This document shows positions 45,613 through 55,100 of a stretch of 64,000 nt of DNA, in pieces. Position 1 is the first letter of the stretch. Every line of letters starts with the position of its first letter. This DNA is from Planctomycetota bacterium (GTDB lineage Bacteria; Planctomycetota; SZUA-567; H5-PLA8), in NCBI GenBank assembly GCA_027493525.1, contig JAOSKN010000001.1, forward strand, positions 1,736,001 through 1,800,000, read 5' to 3'. Below the pieces are notes generated by a model. The model worked only from the letters and a program-made list of their open reading frames with translations. It ran no database searches and was not told the origin of the DNA. A program made the position numbers and the translations under genes.

Positions 45613-46590
45613 CTACGGGTAGGTCAGAATCACGCCCAGATACTCGTCGGGCTTGTCGCGCAGGCCCTCGTAGGCCCGCAGCCCCTCGGCGAAGGGCATG
45701 CGCTGGGTGATCAAGGGCTCGACGCGGATCTTCCCGCCGCGCAGCCACTCCATCAGCAGCGGCTTGTCCTGCGCGCGCGTCACGGGATCGACGTTCTTGC
45801 CGTGCGCGCCGATCACCGCGATCCCCTTCACGTGGATATCGAAGTACGGGTCGATCTCCATTTTGTGCCGCGGGCTGCCCAGGAGCACCACAAGCCCGCG
45901 CGGCGCGACGGCCTTCAGCGCCGCGTCGATGGTCGGGTTGAGCCCCACCGCCTCGACGACGATGTTGGCGCCGCGCTCGCCCAGGTTCTTGACCCATTCG
46001 GCGAGCGGCTTCACCCCGACGTTGTAGCCTTCGATCAGCCCGCAGGCGCGCGCCTTCTCCAGCCGGTTGACGGAGAGGTCCGCGCAGGCCACGCGCCCGG
46101 CGCCGGACTGCGCGTAAAGCTGCGCGCAGAGGTTCCCGACGAGGCCCATCCCGATCACGACGACGTGCTCGCCCACCCGCGCCGGCGCCAGCCGTGGCGC
46201 GGTCATCGCGATCTGCAAGAGCCCGAAGAACGTCGCGTGCTCCGCCGGCATCCCATCGGGAAGCGGGATGACGGAGTCGGCATGCAGCTTGTGGTAGGTG
46301 CCGTGCCGGCCCGGATGAAACACGCGCGTGCCCGGTGTCAGGTTGCCCGAGCCCATGACGACCTCGCCCACCGCCGAGTACCCCGGGCGGAAGGGGTACT
46401 TGGCGTACTTGAATTCGGGCTCGTCGAAGCCGCGGTGCAGCCGCGTGAACATCGCCAGCTCGGTCCCGGCGCTGACGAGGCTGACGAGGTTCTTGACCAG
46501 GATCTCGCCCGGCCCGAGCCGTTCCTCGAACTCCGACTCCTCGACCTCGCATCGGCCCTTGTCGGGAAAAACCAAGCGCTGGATCTTCAC
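45613..46590 (-). CDS. Zinc-independent MDR-family dehydrogenase
   Basis: 325 aa from GTG 46590 (GGGGG about 7 nt upstream); longer readings to 46638 exist. Alcohol dehydrogenase-like medium-chain reductase: N-terminal catalytic domain (VKNLVSLVSAGTELAMF, RPGYSAVGEVV) without the GHE catalytic zinc motif or the structural-zinc cysteine cluster, then NAD(P) Rossmann motif VIGMGLVGNLCAQL. Similar proteins act on sugars or polyols, or are threonine-dehydrogenase-like. It lies between two PhyH-type oxygenases and may share their pathway. Confidence 0.78.
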   Translation of the reverse strand: MKIQRLVFPDKGRCEVEESEFEERLGPGEILVKNLVSLVSAGTELAMFTRLHRGFDEPEFKYAKYPFRPGYSAVGEVVMGSGNLTPGTRVFHPGRHGTYHKLHADSVIPLPDGMPAEHATFFGLLQIAMTAPRLAPARVGEHVVVIGMGLVGNLCAQLYAQSGAGRVACADLSVNRLEKARACGLIEGYNVGVKPLAEWVKNLGERGANIVVEAVGLNPTIDAALKAVAPRGLVVLLGSPRHKMEIDPYFDIHVKGIAVIGAHGKNVDPVTRAQDKPLLMEWLRGGKIRVEPLITQRMPFAEGLRAYEGLRDKPDEYLGVILTYP

Positions 46591-46699
46591 GGCGCGACCC
46601 CCTTGAGGCATCGACTTGTGACGGGCAGTACCGGACACGTTAGCGAGGGTCGTGCGGATTGCGAGTGCAAGGCCCCGCGCCCTTCTCCGGGACGCGCGC

Positions 46700-47119
46700 T
46701 CAGAGGGGATCCTCGTCGTAGATGGTGTCCGCGCCGTGCATGCGGTGCCCCGCCAGCACGCGGACCAGACCGCGCCCGAAGAGGAAGACGCCGTAAACCC
46801 CCAGCGCCACGCCCAGGCCGCCGAGCTTGCGCGGGATGACCGGCGCCGCCACCAGCAGAGCCACGACCGCCGCGCCGCCGCCGAAGCACGCGCCGCCCTT
46901 GACCATGTCCCCCATGCCCTTCTGGCGGAAAGACGCCGCGCGCTCGCGCAGGCAGGCCTCCAGCACGCCGTCGGCCTCGAACGACGAGAGGCCCGCCGCG
47001 ATCAACTTTTCGCGGACGCCTTCCGCCGGCTCGCCCCACGCGATCTCCGCGCGCGCGTCGTAGGCGGCCTTAAGTTGGTCCGGAGCCAGGCCCAGGTCTT
47101 CAATGGGATCGACCGCCAT
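46700..47119 (-). CDS. Small membrane protein with N-terminal helical domain, unknown
   Basis: 139 aa from ATG 47119 (AAGGAG about 10 nt upstream). The hydrophilic, helical first 70 residues (DPIEDLGLAPDQLKAAYD, REKLIAAGLSSFEADGVLEACL) are followed by two membrane helices (AAVVALLVAAPVIP and LGVALGVYGVFLFGRGLVRVL). No family recognised. It lies between the MDR gene and PhyH B on the same strand. Confidence 0.55.
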   Translation of the reverse strand: MAVDPIEDLGLAPDQLKAAYDARAEIAWGEPAEGVREKLIAAGLSSFEADGVLEACLRERAASFRQKGMGDMVKGGACFGGGAAVVALLVAAPVIPRKLGGLGVALGVYGVFLFGRGLVRVLAGHRMHGADTIYDEDPL

Positions 47120-47221
47120 GCGCCGTGACTCCTTGTGAGCCGCGCATGGATTATACCGGGTATTCGCATGGAAGACTGCATCGCGCGCCACGGGTCGGCG
47201 CGGTTGCCTCGTGCCCGCGCG

Positions 47222-48130
47222 CTACTCCCGGTTCATCCGCGCATGCCGCGCGTCGTTGAGCAGCGCCTCGCTCTTCAGCCGCGCGCGGGCGTCGTGGAAC
47301 GTGCTCGTCTCGAACGGCGCGCCTTCCGCGACCACCGAGAACAGCTCGCCGGCCAGCACGTCGCCGTCGTTCAGGTTCAGCGGGTCGGTGACGCAGTGGC
47401 CCTTCTTGCGGAACTGCGTGCCGTCGGGTTGGAAGATCGTCGCGAAGGCGCGGCGCGGCTTCTCGCTCCGGTTCGGCGTGGCGTAGTGGAAGCAGAGCCC
47501 GTCGTGGAAGGTGCAGCTCCCGGCCTTCATCGGCATCGTGACGGGCTTGAACTTGGCGGTCTCTTCCTCGGTGAGCATCTTCTCGAGCTGCTTCTTACCG
47601 CTGCCCAGCGAGATCGCCGGATAGATCCCCCATTGGTAACTGCCCGGCACGAACTGCAGACAGCCGTTGACCTCGTCCACGTCGTCCAGCGCCATCCAGC
47701 AGCTCATCGCGCCGGTGTGGTACATCGGCCAGTAGGGCCAGTCCTGGTGCCAGTCGCTGGCGAGGCTCCCGCCGGGCATCTTGTAAAGGCAGTGGTCGTG
47801 CCAGAGGCGCATCTTCGAGACGCCCGTCAGTTGCCGCGCCAGTTCGCCGATGCGGCGCGAGAGCGTGTAGCGCTTGACGCCCTCGTGAATCCGCCAGAGG
47901 TTGACCTCCTGGTGGAAGACCTTGCTGTAGAACGGATTGCCCTTGTGCTTGCCCTGCTGGGTCCGCGCCAGGTACTCGATCGCCTCGGCGATGGATTCGC
48001 GCGTGAACTCGACCTCCTCCGGCGTCAGCACGTCGTGAATCTGGATGTAACCGTGCTTCTGGTAGAAGCGGATCTGTTCGTCGGAGAGCGCGACGGTCCG
48101 GTCGAAGTCGATGGCGGCGGCGGCGGGCAT
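47222..48130 (-). CDS. PhyH-family oxygenase B
   Basis: 302 aa from ATG 48130 (CGAGGAGCCC upstream). Same fold as oxygenase A: HxD in SDWHQDWPYW, MALDDVDEVNGCLQFVPGSY, distal His in CFHYATPN and Arg in KPRRAFATIFQPDGTQ. The substrate-facing inserts differ from oxygenase A, so these are two separate enzymes rather than a fresh duplication. Upstream of the small membrane protein and MDR genes on the same strand, so possibly one transcript. Confidence 0.85.
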   Translation of the reverse strand: MPAAAAIDFDRTVALSDEQIRFYQKHGYIQIHDVLTPEEVEFTRESIAEAIEYLARTQQGKHKGNPFYSKVFHQEVNLWRIHEGVKRYTLSRRIGELARQLTGVSKMRLWHDHCLYKMPGGSLASDWHQDWPYWPMYHTGAMSCWMALDDVDEVNGCLQFVPGSYQWGIYPAISLGSGKKQLEKMLTEEETAKFKPVTMPMKAGSCTFHDGLCFHYATPNRSEKPRRAFATIFQPDGTQFRKKGHCVTDPLNLNDGDVLAGELFSVVAEGAPFETSTFHDARARLKSEALLNDARHARMNRE

Positions 48131-48336
48131 GTTGGGCTCCTCGTGCGATGGATGGCGCGGTCCGTCCCGCACACGCAAGCAATAGACCATAATAGGGGGG
48201 TGCGGCACTAGTCCGCGGCGGGCACGCACTAGCACGAAACGATCACGTGGGTTCTGGGCGCCGGAGGGCGGGGGCTGGCGGAGCGGACCCATGCCGCCCG
48301 GTCAGCATTGGCGCCTGGCATCCTGCGCAGTAAACG

Positions 48337-48357
48337 GGAAACTGGAAACTGGAAACC
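48337..48357. repeat. Three heptamer units (GGAAACT-type)
   Basis: GGAAACT, GGAAACT, GGAAACC in tandem, ending about 11 nt before the GTG of the small membrane protein gene at 48369. The ribosome-site GGAG immediately follows. Confidence 0.8.
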
Positions 48358-48368
48358 GGAGCAGCCGC

Positions 48369-48687
48369 GTGGCCGCCGACGACCTCGCCGAACTCGAAGC
48401 CGAATGGGAGCGCCGCTTCAAGCTGGAGCCCAAGCTCCCGTCCGCGGCGCTGCTCACGGCCGTCATCGCCATGGCGCTGGCGCTTCGGCGCGGTGATGTT
48501 CTTCTGCTTCGCCTGGGCCACCGGCTGGCGGCAGTGGGTCTTCCAGGCCGTGCTGTTCCTCTTCCTTTCGATCATGGTCGGCCTGATCAACCGCTGGTGC
48601 GCGCGGCGCTGGTACAAGGAAGTCGAAGTCTGGAGCGCCGAGCGGCGCGCTCTGATGGCGAGAATCGAAGCCGCCAAGTCGAAGTGA
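48369..48687 (+). CDS. Small membrane protein, frameshifted near 48483
   Basis: Start GTG at 48369 with GGAG about 8 nt before. First part: acidic helix (DDLAELEAEWERRF) and first membrane helix (AALLTAVIAMALA). The frame then shifts +1 around 48483, continuing FGAVMFFCFAWATGWRQWVFQAVLFLFLSIMVG and a charged tail to TGA at 48687; total about 105 aa with two to three membrane segments. The break is at CTT rather than a long homopolymer, so it may be real. Function unknown. Confidence 0.5.
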
Positions 48688-48751
48688 ACGTCCGAAACGG
48701 ATGGATAATCAAGGAAGCCCTGCCGCATTTGAGGACAGGTCGAAAACGTAT

Positions 48752-48772
48752 CCAGAACCCAGAACCCAGAAC
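48752..48772. repeat. Three heptamer units (CCAGAAC)
   Basis: CCAGAAC repeated three times, starting four bases past the stop codon (48779-48777 on the minus strand) of the zinc-ribbon gene. Register AACCCAG, the same AAC phase as the other arrays. Confidence 0.8.
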
Positions 48773-48776
48773 CCGC

Positions 48777-49127
48777 CTACTCCCGCTTCTTGTCCTGTCG
48801 CGCCTTCGTATAACACTGCTTGCAGAACACCGGCCGGCTCGGGTCGGGCTTGAAGGGCACGCTCGTCTCAATTCCGCAGCTCGCGCAGATCACGCGGTGG
48901 GCCGTCTGATGGCGCGCGGCCTCGGCGGCTTTGCGCTCCTCGGACTCGGCCTTCGCCTTGCGCTTCTCGCGGCACTCCTTGCAGCGGCGCGGGAAGCCGA
49001 AATTCTGCTTCTTGAAGTAGCGCTGCTCGCCGGCGGTGAAGAGGAAATCCTTGCCGCACTCCTGGCACGGCAGAACCTTGTCCTCGAAGCCGTCGGCCGC
49101 CGCCTGGGTATCGCTCGCGTCGCTCAT
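48777..49127 (-). CDS. Zinc-ribbon protein with two CxxC pairs
   Basis: 116 aa from the ATG at 49127. N-terminal treble-clef-like finger: CQECGKDFLFTAGEQRYFKK, RRCKECREKR (zf-trcl type), then a charged Lys/Glu/Ala helix and a second ribbon CASCGIET...FCKQC. Such small proteins occur widely in bacteria, possibly RNA- or ribosome-associated; no function assigned. No signal peptide. Confidence 0.78.
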   Translation of the reverse strand: MSDASDTQAAADGFEDKVLPCQECGKDFLFTAGEQRYFKKQNFGFPRRCKECREKRKAKAESEERKAAEAARHQTAHRVICASCGIETSVPFKPDPSRPVFCKQCYTKARQDKKRE

Positions 49128-49327
49128 GGGTCGCCACTCGCGGTCTGCGCTCGAATGTACCGCAAGGCGTGTGGGGGATGAAAGGACAATCGGGAGCTTG
49201 GGAAGGAAGTTGCCTGCGAGCGGGACGTTTGACGCATGAAACGAAGCCGGTGCTTCAGAAGGCGAACGCCCTTCCGCACGGGGCGGCTGCGCCGACCCGT
49301 GGTGCGTTTCAATCGGCGCGCCAAGCG

Positions 49328-49912
49328 CTACTCCAACTCCGGCGCGCCCTCCCACCTCGCCGCGCCGTCCTTCAGCGCTTGCAGCACGAAGGCGTAGTGC
49401 GCATCGGCCTCCACGTTCAGTTCCCGCAGCCCCAGCGCGATGTCTTCCCGATTGACGCCCGCCGCGAAGCCCTTGGACTTCAGCTTCTTCTTGACGCTGG
49501 AGACCTCCACGTCGGCGATCTTCCGCGAGGGGCGCACGAGCGCCACGGCGGTCATGAACCCGGTCAATTCGTCGATCGCGAAGAGCGTCTTGGCGAGGAG
49601 CGAAGCGCGCGGGACGCCGCTGTACGTCGCGTGACCCAGGATCGCCTCGGTCCAGCTCGCGGGCGCGCCCCTCGACTTCAGCAGTTCCACGCAGACGAAG
49701 GGATGCTCCTCCGGCGTCGGGTGCTTCTCGTAATCGAGGTCGTGGAGCAGCCCGACGCAGCGCCAGGCCTCGACGGAGTCCTCGCCCGTCTCCGGCAGCC
49801 CCGCGCGCCGCGCGGCCGCTTCCATGACGCACTCCACGCTGACCAGGTGCCGGCGCAGGGATTCGGAGGCCACCCATGCGCGGACCAGGGCGGCGGCATC
49901 GGAGCGGGTCAC
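49328..49912 (-). CDS. HD-domain hydrolase
   Basis: 194 aa, GTG start at 49912 with AGGAG 7 nt upstream. HD motif in LLHDLDYEKHP (about residues 55-65), His in ILGHATYSG, and Asp in IDELTGF, as in metal-dependent phosphohydrolases. A predicted nucleotidase or phosphodiesterase; substrate unknown. A 3-unit heptamer repeat lies 16 nt upstream of the start codon, in its leader. Confidence 0.75.
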   Translation of the reverse strand: MTRSDAAALVRAWVASESLRRHLVSVECVMEAAARRAGLPETGEDSVEAWRCVGLLHDLDYEKHPTPEEHPFVCVELLKSRGAPASWTEAILGHATYSGVPRASLLAKTLFAIDELTGFMTAVALVRPSRKIADVEVSSVKKKLKSKGFAAGVNREDIALGLRELNVEADAHYAFVLQALKDGAARWEGAPELE

Positions 49913-49928
49913 GGTGAACTCCTGAAGT

Positions 49929-49949
49929 CAGTGAACAGTGAACAGTGAA
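49929..49949. repeat. Three heptamer units (CAGTGAA)
   Basis: CAGTGAA repeated three times, followed by CAGAAAC. It lies in the 72-bp gap between the HD gene start and the stop of the next gene, so it falls in the leader of the HD gene. Register AACAGTG. Confidence 0.85.
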
Positions 49950-49984
49950 CAGAAACGGCTACTCTTTGCCCTTCGACTTCCGTC

Positions 49985-50494
49985 CTACGCTGGCGGGACG
50001 ACATCAAACCAGCCTTGCTTCTCGTGCGAGAGCGAGTCCCAGAAGACCTCCCAGCCCTGCGAGACCTCGCGGGTGATCGCGTCCACGTCCCACTTGCGCA
50101 GGCTCAGCCGGCCGTACTCCACGCGCCCGAAGCGCGGGCGGGCGAGGACCTGGTACATGCGGGCCTTGTTGCCGGTGAGATACGGGCCGGGCTCGACCAT
50201 GCGGTTGCGCCATTCGTCGGGCGTCTCGAAGAAGTGCTCGGCGACCACGTCGTCGCTCTCTTCGTTGGCGTTGGGGCGCATGAACAGGAAGTCGGCGAGG
50301 TTGCGGGCGTGGAGCAGGAAGCTGAGCAGGAAGACGGCGCCGGCGTAGTTTTCGTTGAGGACCTGGCCGAGCTGCGCGCGGCGCGGGTCGTCGACGGTCT
50401 GGATGATGCGCAGCATCTTGGCCGAAGGCTTGAACATCTTCCATTCGTACATGATCATCGGCGCGGCGTCTTGGGCTTTGGGATGGATGGGCAC
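49985..50494 (-). CDS. Unknown protein of 169 aa
   Basis: GTG start at 50494 with GGAGGA about 6 nt upstream. The sequence has a hydrophobic patch (AGAVFLLSFLLHARNLADFLFM) that might be a membrane segment, then MRPNANEESDDVVAEHFFETPDEW and a C-terminal WEVFWDSLSHEKQGWF. No family recognised. Same strand and close spacing as the HD gene downstream and the membrane protein upstream. Confidence 0.55.
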   Translation of the reverse strand: MPIHPKAQDAAPMIMYEWKMFKPSAKMLRIIQTVDDPRRAQLGQVLNENYAGAVFLLSFLLHARNLADFLFMRPNANEESDDVVAEHFFETPDEWRNRMVEPGPYLTGNKARMYQVLARPRFGRVEYGRLSLRKWDVDAITREVSQGWEVFWDSLSHEKQGWFDVVPPA

Positions 50495-50575
50495 GTGCGT
50501 TCCTCCGGGTCCGGCGCTGTCGATAAGAACGGATGAAGATAGCCCGTGCGGGCCGGCCGGCCAAGTACGAGTCCG

Positions 50576-51811
50576 TTACGGCTCCACGTCGATCCGCGCG
50601 GCGAACAGGAATTCCACGCCATCGGAGCCTTGCCCGAGTTTGACGCGGCGTTTCGTGAGGCGAATCTTGACCTGCGCCCCAGGCCACAGCGCCGAGGCCC
50701 CGTGCAACGCGTCCGGCAAATAGACCAGCTCCGTTTTCCCGGTGGCGTCGGCGAGCACGATCCTGCGCGGCTGAACGAACGCGCCGGTATCCGCGTCGAA
50801 ATACTGGAACGTCGCCTGTCCCATCTGCTCCACGCTTCCTTTAAGCACGAATCGCTCGACGGAAGCGCCGTCGCCCAGCGCATTCAGCGCCTCGGACACC
50901 GTCGCCTGTTTCGGCCGCCCGAGCAGAAAGCCCGCCAGCATCAAGGCCAGGACGAGCCCCGCATAGAGGAGCAAGCGCTTTGTTACCCGTTTGCGCGTGG
51001 CGCGCGCCTGGGCCAGCGCGAGCCGGACTGCATTGGGCGACCCCTGCGCGCCGGTGCCCGCCGCGCCGGACAGAGTCGCGAGGCGCGCTTCGACCAGTCC
51101 CAGGTCCACCGGTAGGCGTTCGTAATCCTCGCCTGGCAGTTTGAGCCGCTTGGGCGTCAGCGCGTCGCCTTCGGATAAGATGCCCAGAGCGACGCCCGTG
51201 GAGGGACATGCGAACGCCGTAAAGCTCGTGCTGGGAAACGGATTCCCGTGGGGGTTGGGCGTCTCGATCCGGCTCGCGTCTGCGGGGATCTCCGGCCTCA
51301 GCCCGAAGCGCTTCGGATCGCGCACGTACAGCAGGCGCCCTTCGCCCAAATCCAACAGGTATTCGTCTTCGTTACGGCCGCTTTCGCCGCACAGCCAGTA
51401 CGCCGCCAGCGGCGCGCATTCGAACGCTTGCACGGGCCGATACATGGCCGCATCGAGCTGCTTTTCGAACGCGGCGATCTTGCGCCGCAGCGAGAGGCTT
51501 TTGCGCGTTTTACGCACGGCAGCGAACAGCCCCGCCAGGCCGGCAAGGACCAGCGCGCCAACCAGGACGTAGTCTAGGTTTCGGCCTTCTACTCCCAGCC
51601 CTTGATTGAGGATCGCCGCGGCGCCCGCCGCCAGGGCCACGCCGAGCAGGCCCACGCCCAGGATCCAGCCGAAGAAGTGCCCCAGGATCGCGGGCCCGTC
51701 GTGCGGAACCTCCTCGGCTTCCGGTGCGTCGAGCGGCACGCGGCCCTTGAAGTGGGGTTCCAGCGCGTTCTGTTCGGGAATCGTGGTCTCGCGCGTCTCG
51801 ATATGAAGCAT
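50576..51811 (-). CDS. Membrane protein of 411 aa, unknown
   Basis: Three hydrophobic segments: two near the N-terminus (about 42-68 and 78-100: GWILGVGLLGVALAAGAAA; VLVGALVLAGLAGLFAAV) and one at about 285-303 (LLLYAGLVLALMLAGFLL). The region between has a mixed alpha/beta domain (DEYLLDLGEGRLLYVRDPKRFGL), and the C-terminal ~100 residues are beta-rich (FVLKGSVEQMGQATFQYFDAD, VKIRLTKRRVKLG). No family recognised. It could form an operon with the two genes downstream. Confidence 0.6.
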   Translation of the reverse strand: MLHIETRETTIPEQNALEPHFKGRVPLDAPEAEEVPHDGPAILGHFFGWILGVGLLGVALAAGAAAILNQGLGVEGRNLDYVLVGALVLAGLAGLFAAVRKTRKSLSLRRKIAAFEKQLDAAMYRPVQAFECAPLAAYWLCGESGRNEDEYLLDLGEGRLLYVRDPKRFGLRPEIPADASRIETPNPHGNPFPSTSFTAFACPSTGVALGILSEGDALTPKRLKLPGEDYERLPVDLGLVEARLATLSGAAGTGAQGSPNAVRLALAQARATRKRVTKRLLLYAGLVLALMLAGFLLGRPKQATVSEALNALGDGASVERFVLKGSVEQMGQATFQYFDADTGAFVQPRRIVLADATGKTELVYLPDALHGASALWPGAQVKIRLTKRRVKLGQGSDGVEFLFAARIDVEP

Positions 51812-52105
51812 GGGCCGCTCGCTTTCGTTTCGAAACGCTCCGCCACGGTGTGTCGCACAGCAAGCAAAGGTACAACGAGTCGTTAGGCTGGCAAGGGCTG
51901 AGGAAGGGTTCCGGGGGCGGCTTGCGAACTATGCGGTCACCCCCGGTGGGGTCCAGGCGTCTCAAGACGTGCAGCAACGTCACGCACCGCCCGTCATGCT
52001 ACCGGCGGACTCAACCCCCGGCTTGATTCAACCTCAAGCCGGTGATATGGTTACGAAACTGGCGGGGGCCGGCGCGGCGCCCCACGCCCGGCCCGCGGAT
52101 CGAAC

Positions 52106-55100
52106 ATGCCCACGACGACGCTTCATCCTCTCGAAGCCAAGTTCGTCAAGCTGGCCTTGATCCGCCAGATGATCCGCCCCAGCCAGCTCCGCCGCTGCCA
52201 CCAGATCCACCAGCACCGCCACGGCCTCGGCGAGGCCGTCACGCTCGAACAGGTCATGCAGCAGGAAGGCCTGATCACCGAGGACGAGTGCGAGGAACTC
52301 TGGGAACTCATCGCGCAGTCCTCCGACACCCGCGTGCGCAACGAATTGAGTTCGCGGCGCGAATCCCGCCCGCGGCCCTCCGATGCCGCCCGCAACGCCT
52401 CGCGCCTCGCCGGCGCCCCCGAGGAACTCAAGGGCTACCGCCTGCTCGAGATGATCGGCAGCGGCGGGATGGGCAAGGTCTACAAGGCGCGCCAGATCGC
52501 CATGGAGCGCGACGTCGCGCTCAAGCTTCTGCCCCCGGACCTCGCCAAGAACGGCAAGTACATCCGCCGCTTCATTCGCGAGGCCCGCGCCGCCGGCATG
52601 CTCAACCACGCCAACCTCGTCCGCGTCTACGACGTGGGCGAGGCCGACGGGCGCTACTACATCTCCATGGAGTACGTCGAGGGGCGCACGGTCAAGCAGT
52701 ACATCCGGCGCGAGGGGCGCGTCCCCTTCCTGGAGGCGCTGAAGATCATCGAGCAGGTCGCGGCCGCGCTGGACTGCGCGCACCAGCACAAGATCGTTCA
52801 CCGCGACATCAAGCCCGACAACATCATGCTCTCCCCGCGCGGCGACGTGAAGCTCTGCGACCTCGGCCTGGCCAAGATCCTCGAGGGCAGCCTCCAGGAC
52901 ACCGACACCCAGGACGGCCAGACCATGGGCACGCCGCACTACATGAGCCCCGAGCAGGCCAAGGCCGCCGGCGACCTCGACGGCCGCAGCGACCTCTTCT
53001 CCCTCGGCGCGACCCTGTATCACATGGTCACCGGGAAGGTCCCCTTCGACGGCGAGAGTTCCTGGGAGATCCTGATGAAGGTGACGGGCGAGGAGCCCGT
53101 CCGGCCCGACCGCCTGGAGCCGCTCCTCCCGCCGCCGTACACGCGGATGATTCAGCGCCTGATGGCCAAGAGCCCGGCCGAGCGCTACCAGAACGCCGAG
53201 GAGGTCCGCCTCGCCGCCCAGAACCTGCGCCGCGACCTCGAGGCCGGGCGGCTCTTCGTCTTCGACGACGCCCCGCGCATGCTGCGCGGGCAGCCCGTGC
53301 CCGCGCCGACCCCGTGGCGGCGCCTGCCGCGCAGGCCCTGGCTGGCCGGACTGGCCGCCGCCCTGGCCTTCGTCCTGCTCGCCGCCCTCGCCGGCCGGCG
53401 CGGGAGCCCCGCCGCCGCGCCGCTCCCCGACGCCCCGCTGGCCGTGCTGAGCGCCGAGGCGCCCCGCGTCCCCGACGCCGTCCCCGATTTTCCCCTGCCG
53501 CCCGCCAAGCCGCCGGAACTCCCCGAGCCGCCGCCCGCCGAGCCCCTGCTCCTGGCCGACCTGGCTTCGTTGCGCGACCTGGAGCGCCGGCTCGAACAGG
53601 ATCCCTTACAGTGGCCCATGGTCCTCGCGCGCCTCGAAGCCCTGCAGCCGAAGCTCTCGCGCGCCGCCGCCGCCGACATCGAGCGCTACCAGCGGCTCAA
53701 GGATCAGGTCCTGGCCGCGCGCGAAGCCCAGGCCGAGGCCGAATGGAAGGGCCGCCTCGACGGCGCCTATGCGCTCATGGAGGCAGGTTGCTTCACGCGC
53801 GCCGCGCAGACGCTCGAGGACGTCCCGCCGCTGCTCCGCGGAGCCAAGGTCGTCGCCGCCGGCCTGCCCGAGGTCCTCGATCTGGTGCGCAAGAGCGCCG
53901 TGGAGGACGCTACCGCGCGCCGCCGCCGGATCGACGAACTCGCCCGCGAGGGGCTCTTCGAGTGGTCCGACGCCGACTGGCGCGCCTGGCAGGACGAACT
54001 GAAGCAGGACGGCGCGCCCGCCGCCGACCCCCGCGCCCTCGCCTGCCGCGAAGCGCGCGAGAGCCTCGAGCGCGGCAAAAACACGCTCGAGATCAAGGAA
54101 CGCGCCTTCGACGAGGCGCGCGCCGAGGCGCGCCAGGTGCTCCAGAACGTCGCCGGCCTGACCCGCGCGCACCAGTTCCCCCAGGCCCGCGCCGCGCTTG
54201 AGGAGCGGCTGCAAAAGGAGCGTAGCGCCGTCGCGCAGCAGCTCTACGCCGCCGAACTCGAACGCCTCCGCCTCGTCCAGAGGCTCCTCGAAAAAGCTCG
54301 CCCGCGCCGTGAACGAGCATCCCAACCTGATCGACGCGCGCGAGTTCCTCGACGATCCCAAGGACGGCTGGATGCTCGCCGGCCTTGACGAACGGAGCCT
54401 GCACTTCTCCCTGCCGCGCGGGGGCCGCATCGACTTCCCGCTCGAGAAAGTCTCGCGCGCGAACCTGCGCAAGCTTCTGGGGATCGTCTTCGACGACCGC
54501 AAGTGGGTGGACCCCGATCCCGCGGCGCGCCTGGCCCTGGACCTCGAGGACGACCCGGCCGGCGTCCCGCGCCTGGACCTCGTCGCGCTCGCCGAGAAGG
54601 ATCCCGACGCGCGGCAACTCCTGGCCAAGCTCGTCGCCGCGCGCAGGTCCGACGCGCGCGCGGCCTGCCGCGACCTGTTGGATCAGGCCCAGCGCTTCGT
54701 TCTCGAAGGGCGCTACGCCCAAGCCCAGCTCACCGTCGCCGACGCGCAGGAGGCCCTCGGGCGCACCGAAGACGACCCGCTGCAGCGGCGCGCGCAGGTG
54801 CTCCTGGAGGAAATCGGGCGCATCCGCCAGCGCGGCGCGCTGGTCGGCGGAGCTTTCCTCGCGCTTCCGCGCGAGCGCCTGCGCCTGGACCTCTCCGCGA
54901 AGGACCTGAGCCGGAGCGAACTCGGCTGGGCCTGGCAGGGGCCCGCGCCGGGATTCGTGCCGGAAGCCGGCCTCGCCTTCCCGGCGCTCCTCGCCAAGGG
55001 CAAGCCCGCCTGGACGCTGAAGGCCCCGGCCCTCGTCGTGTGCGAGCTCTCCTGCCCCGAGCAGGGCGTCGGCGCGCTGGCCGTGCTCCTGCGCCCGCTC

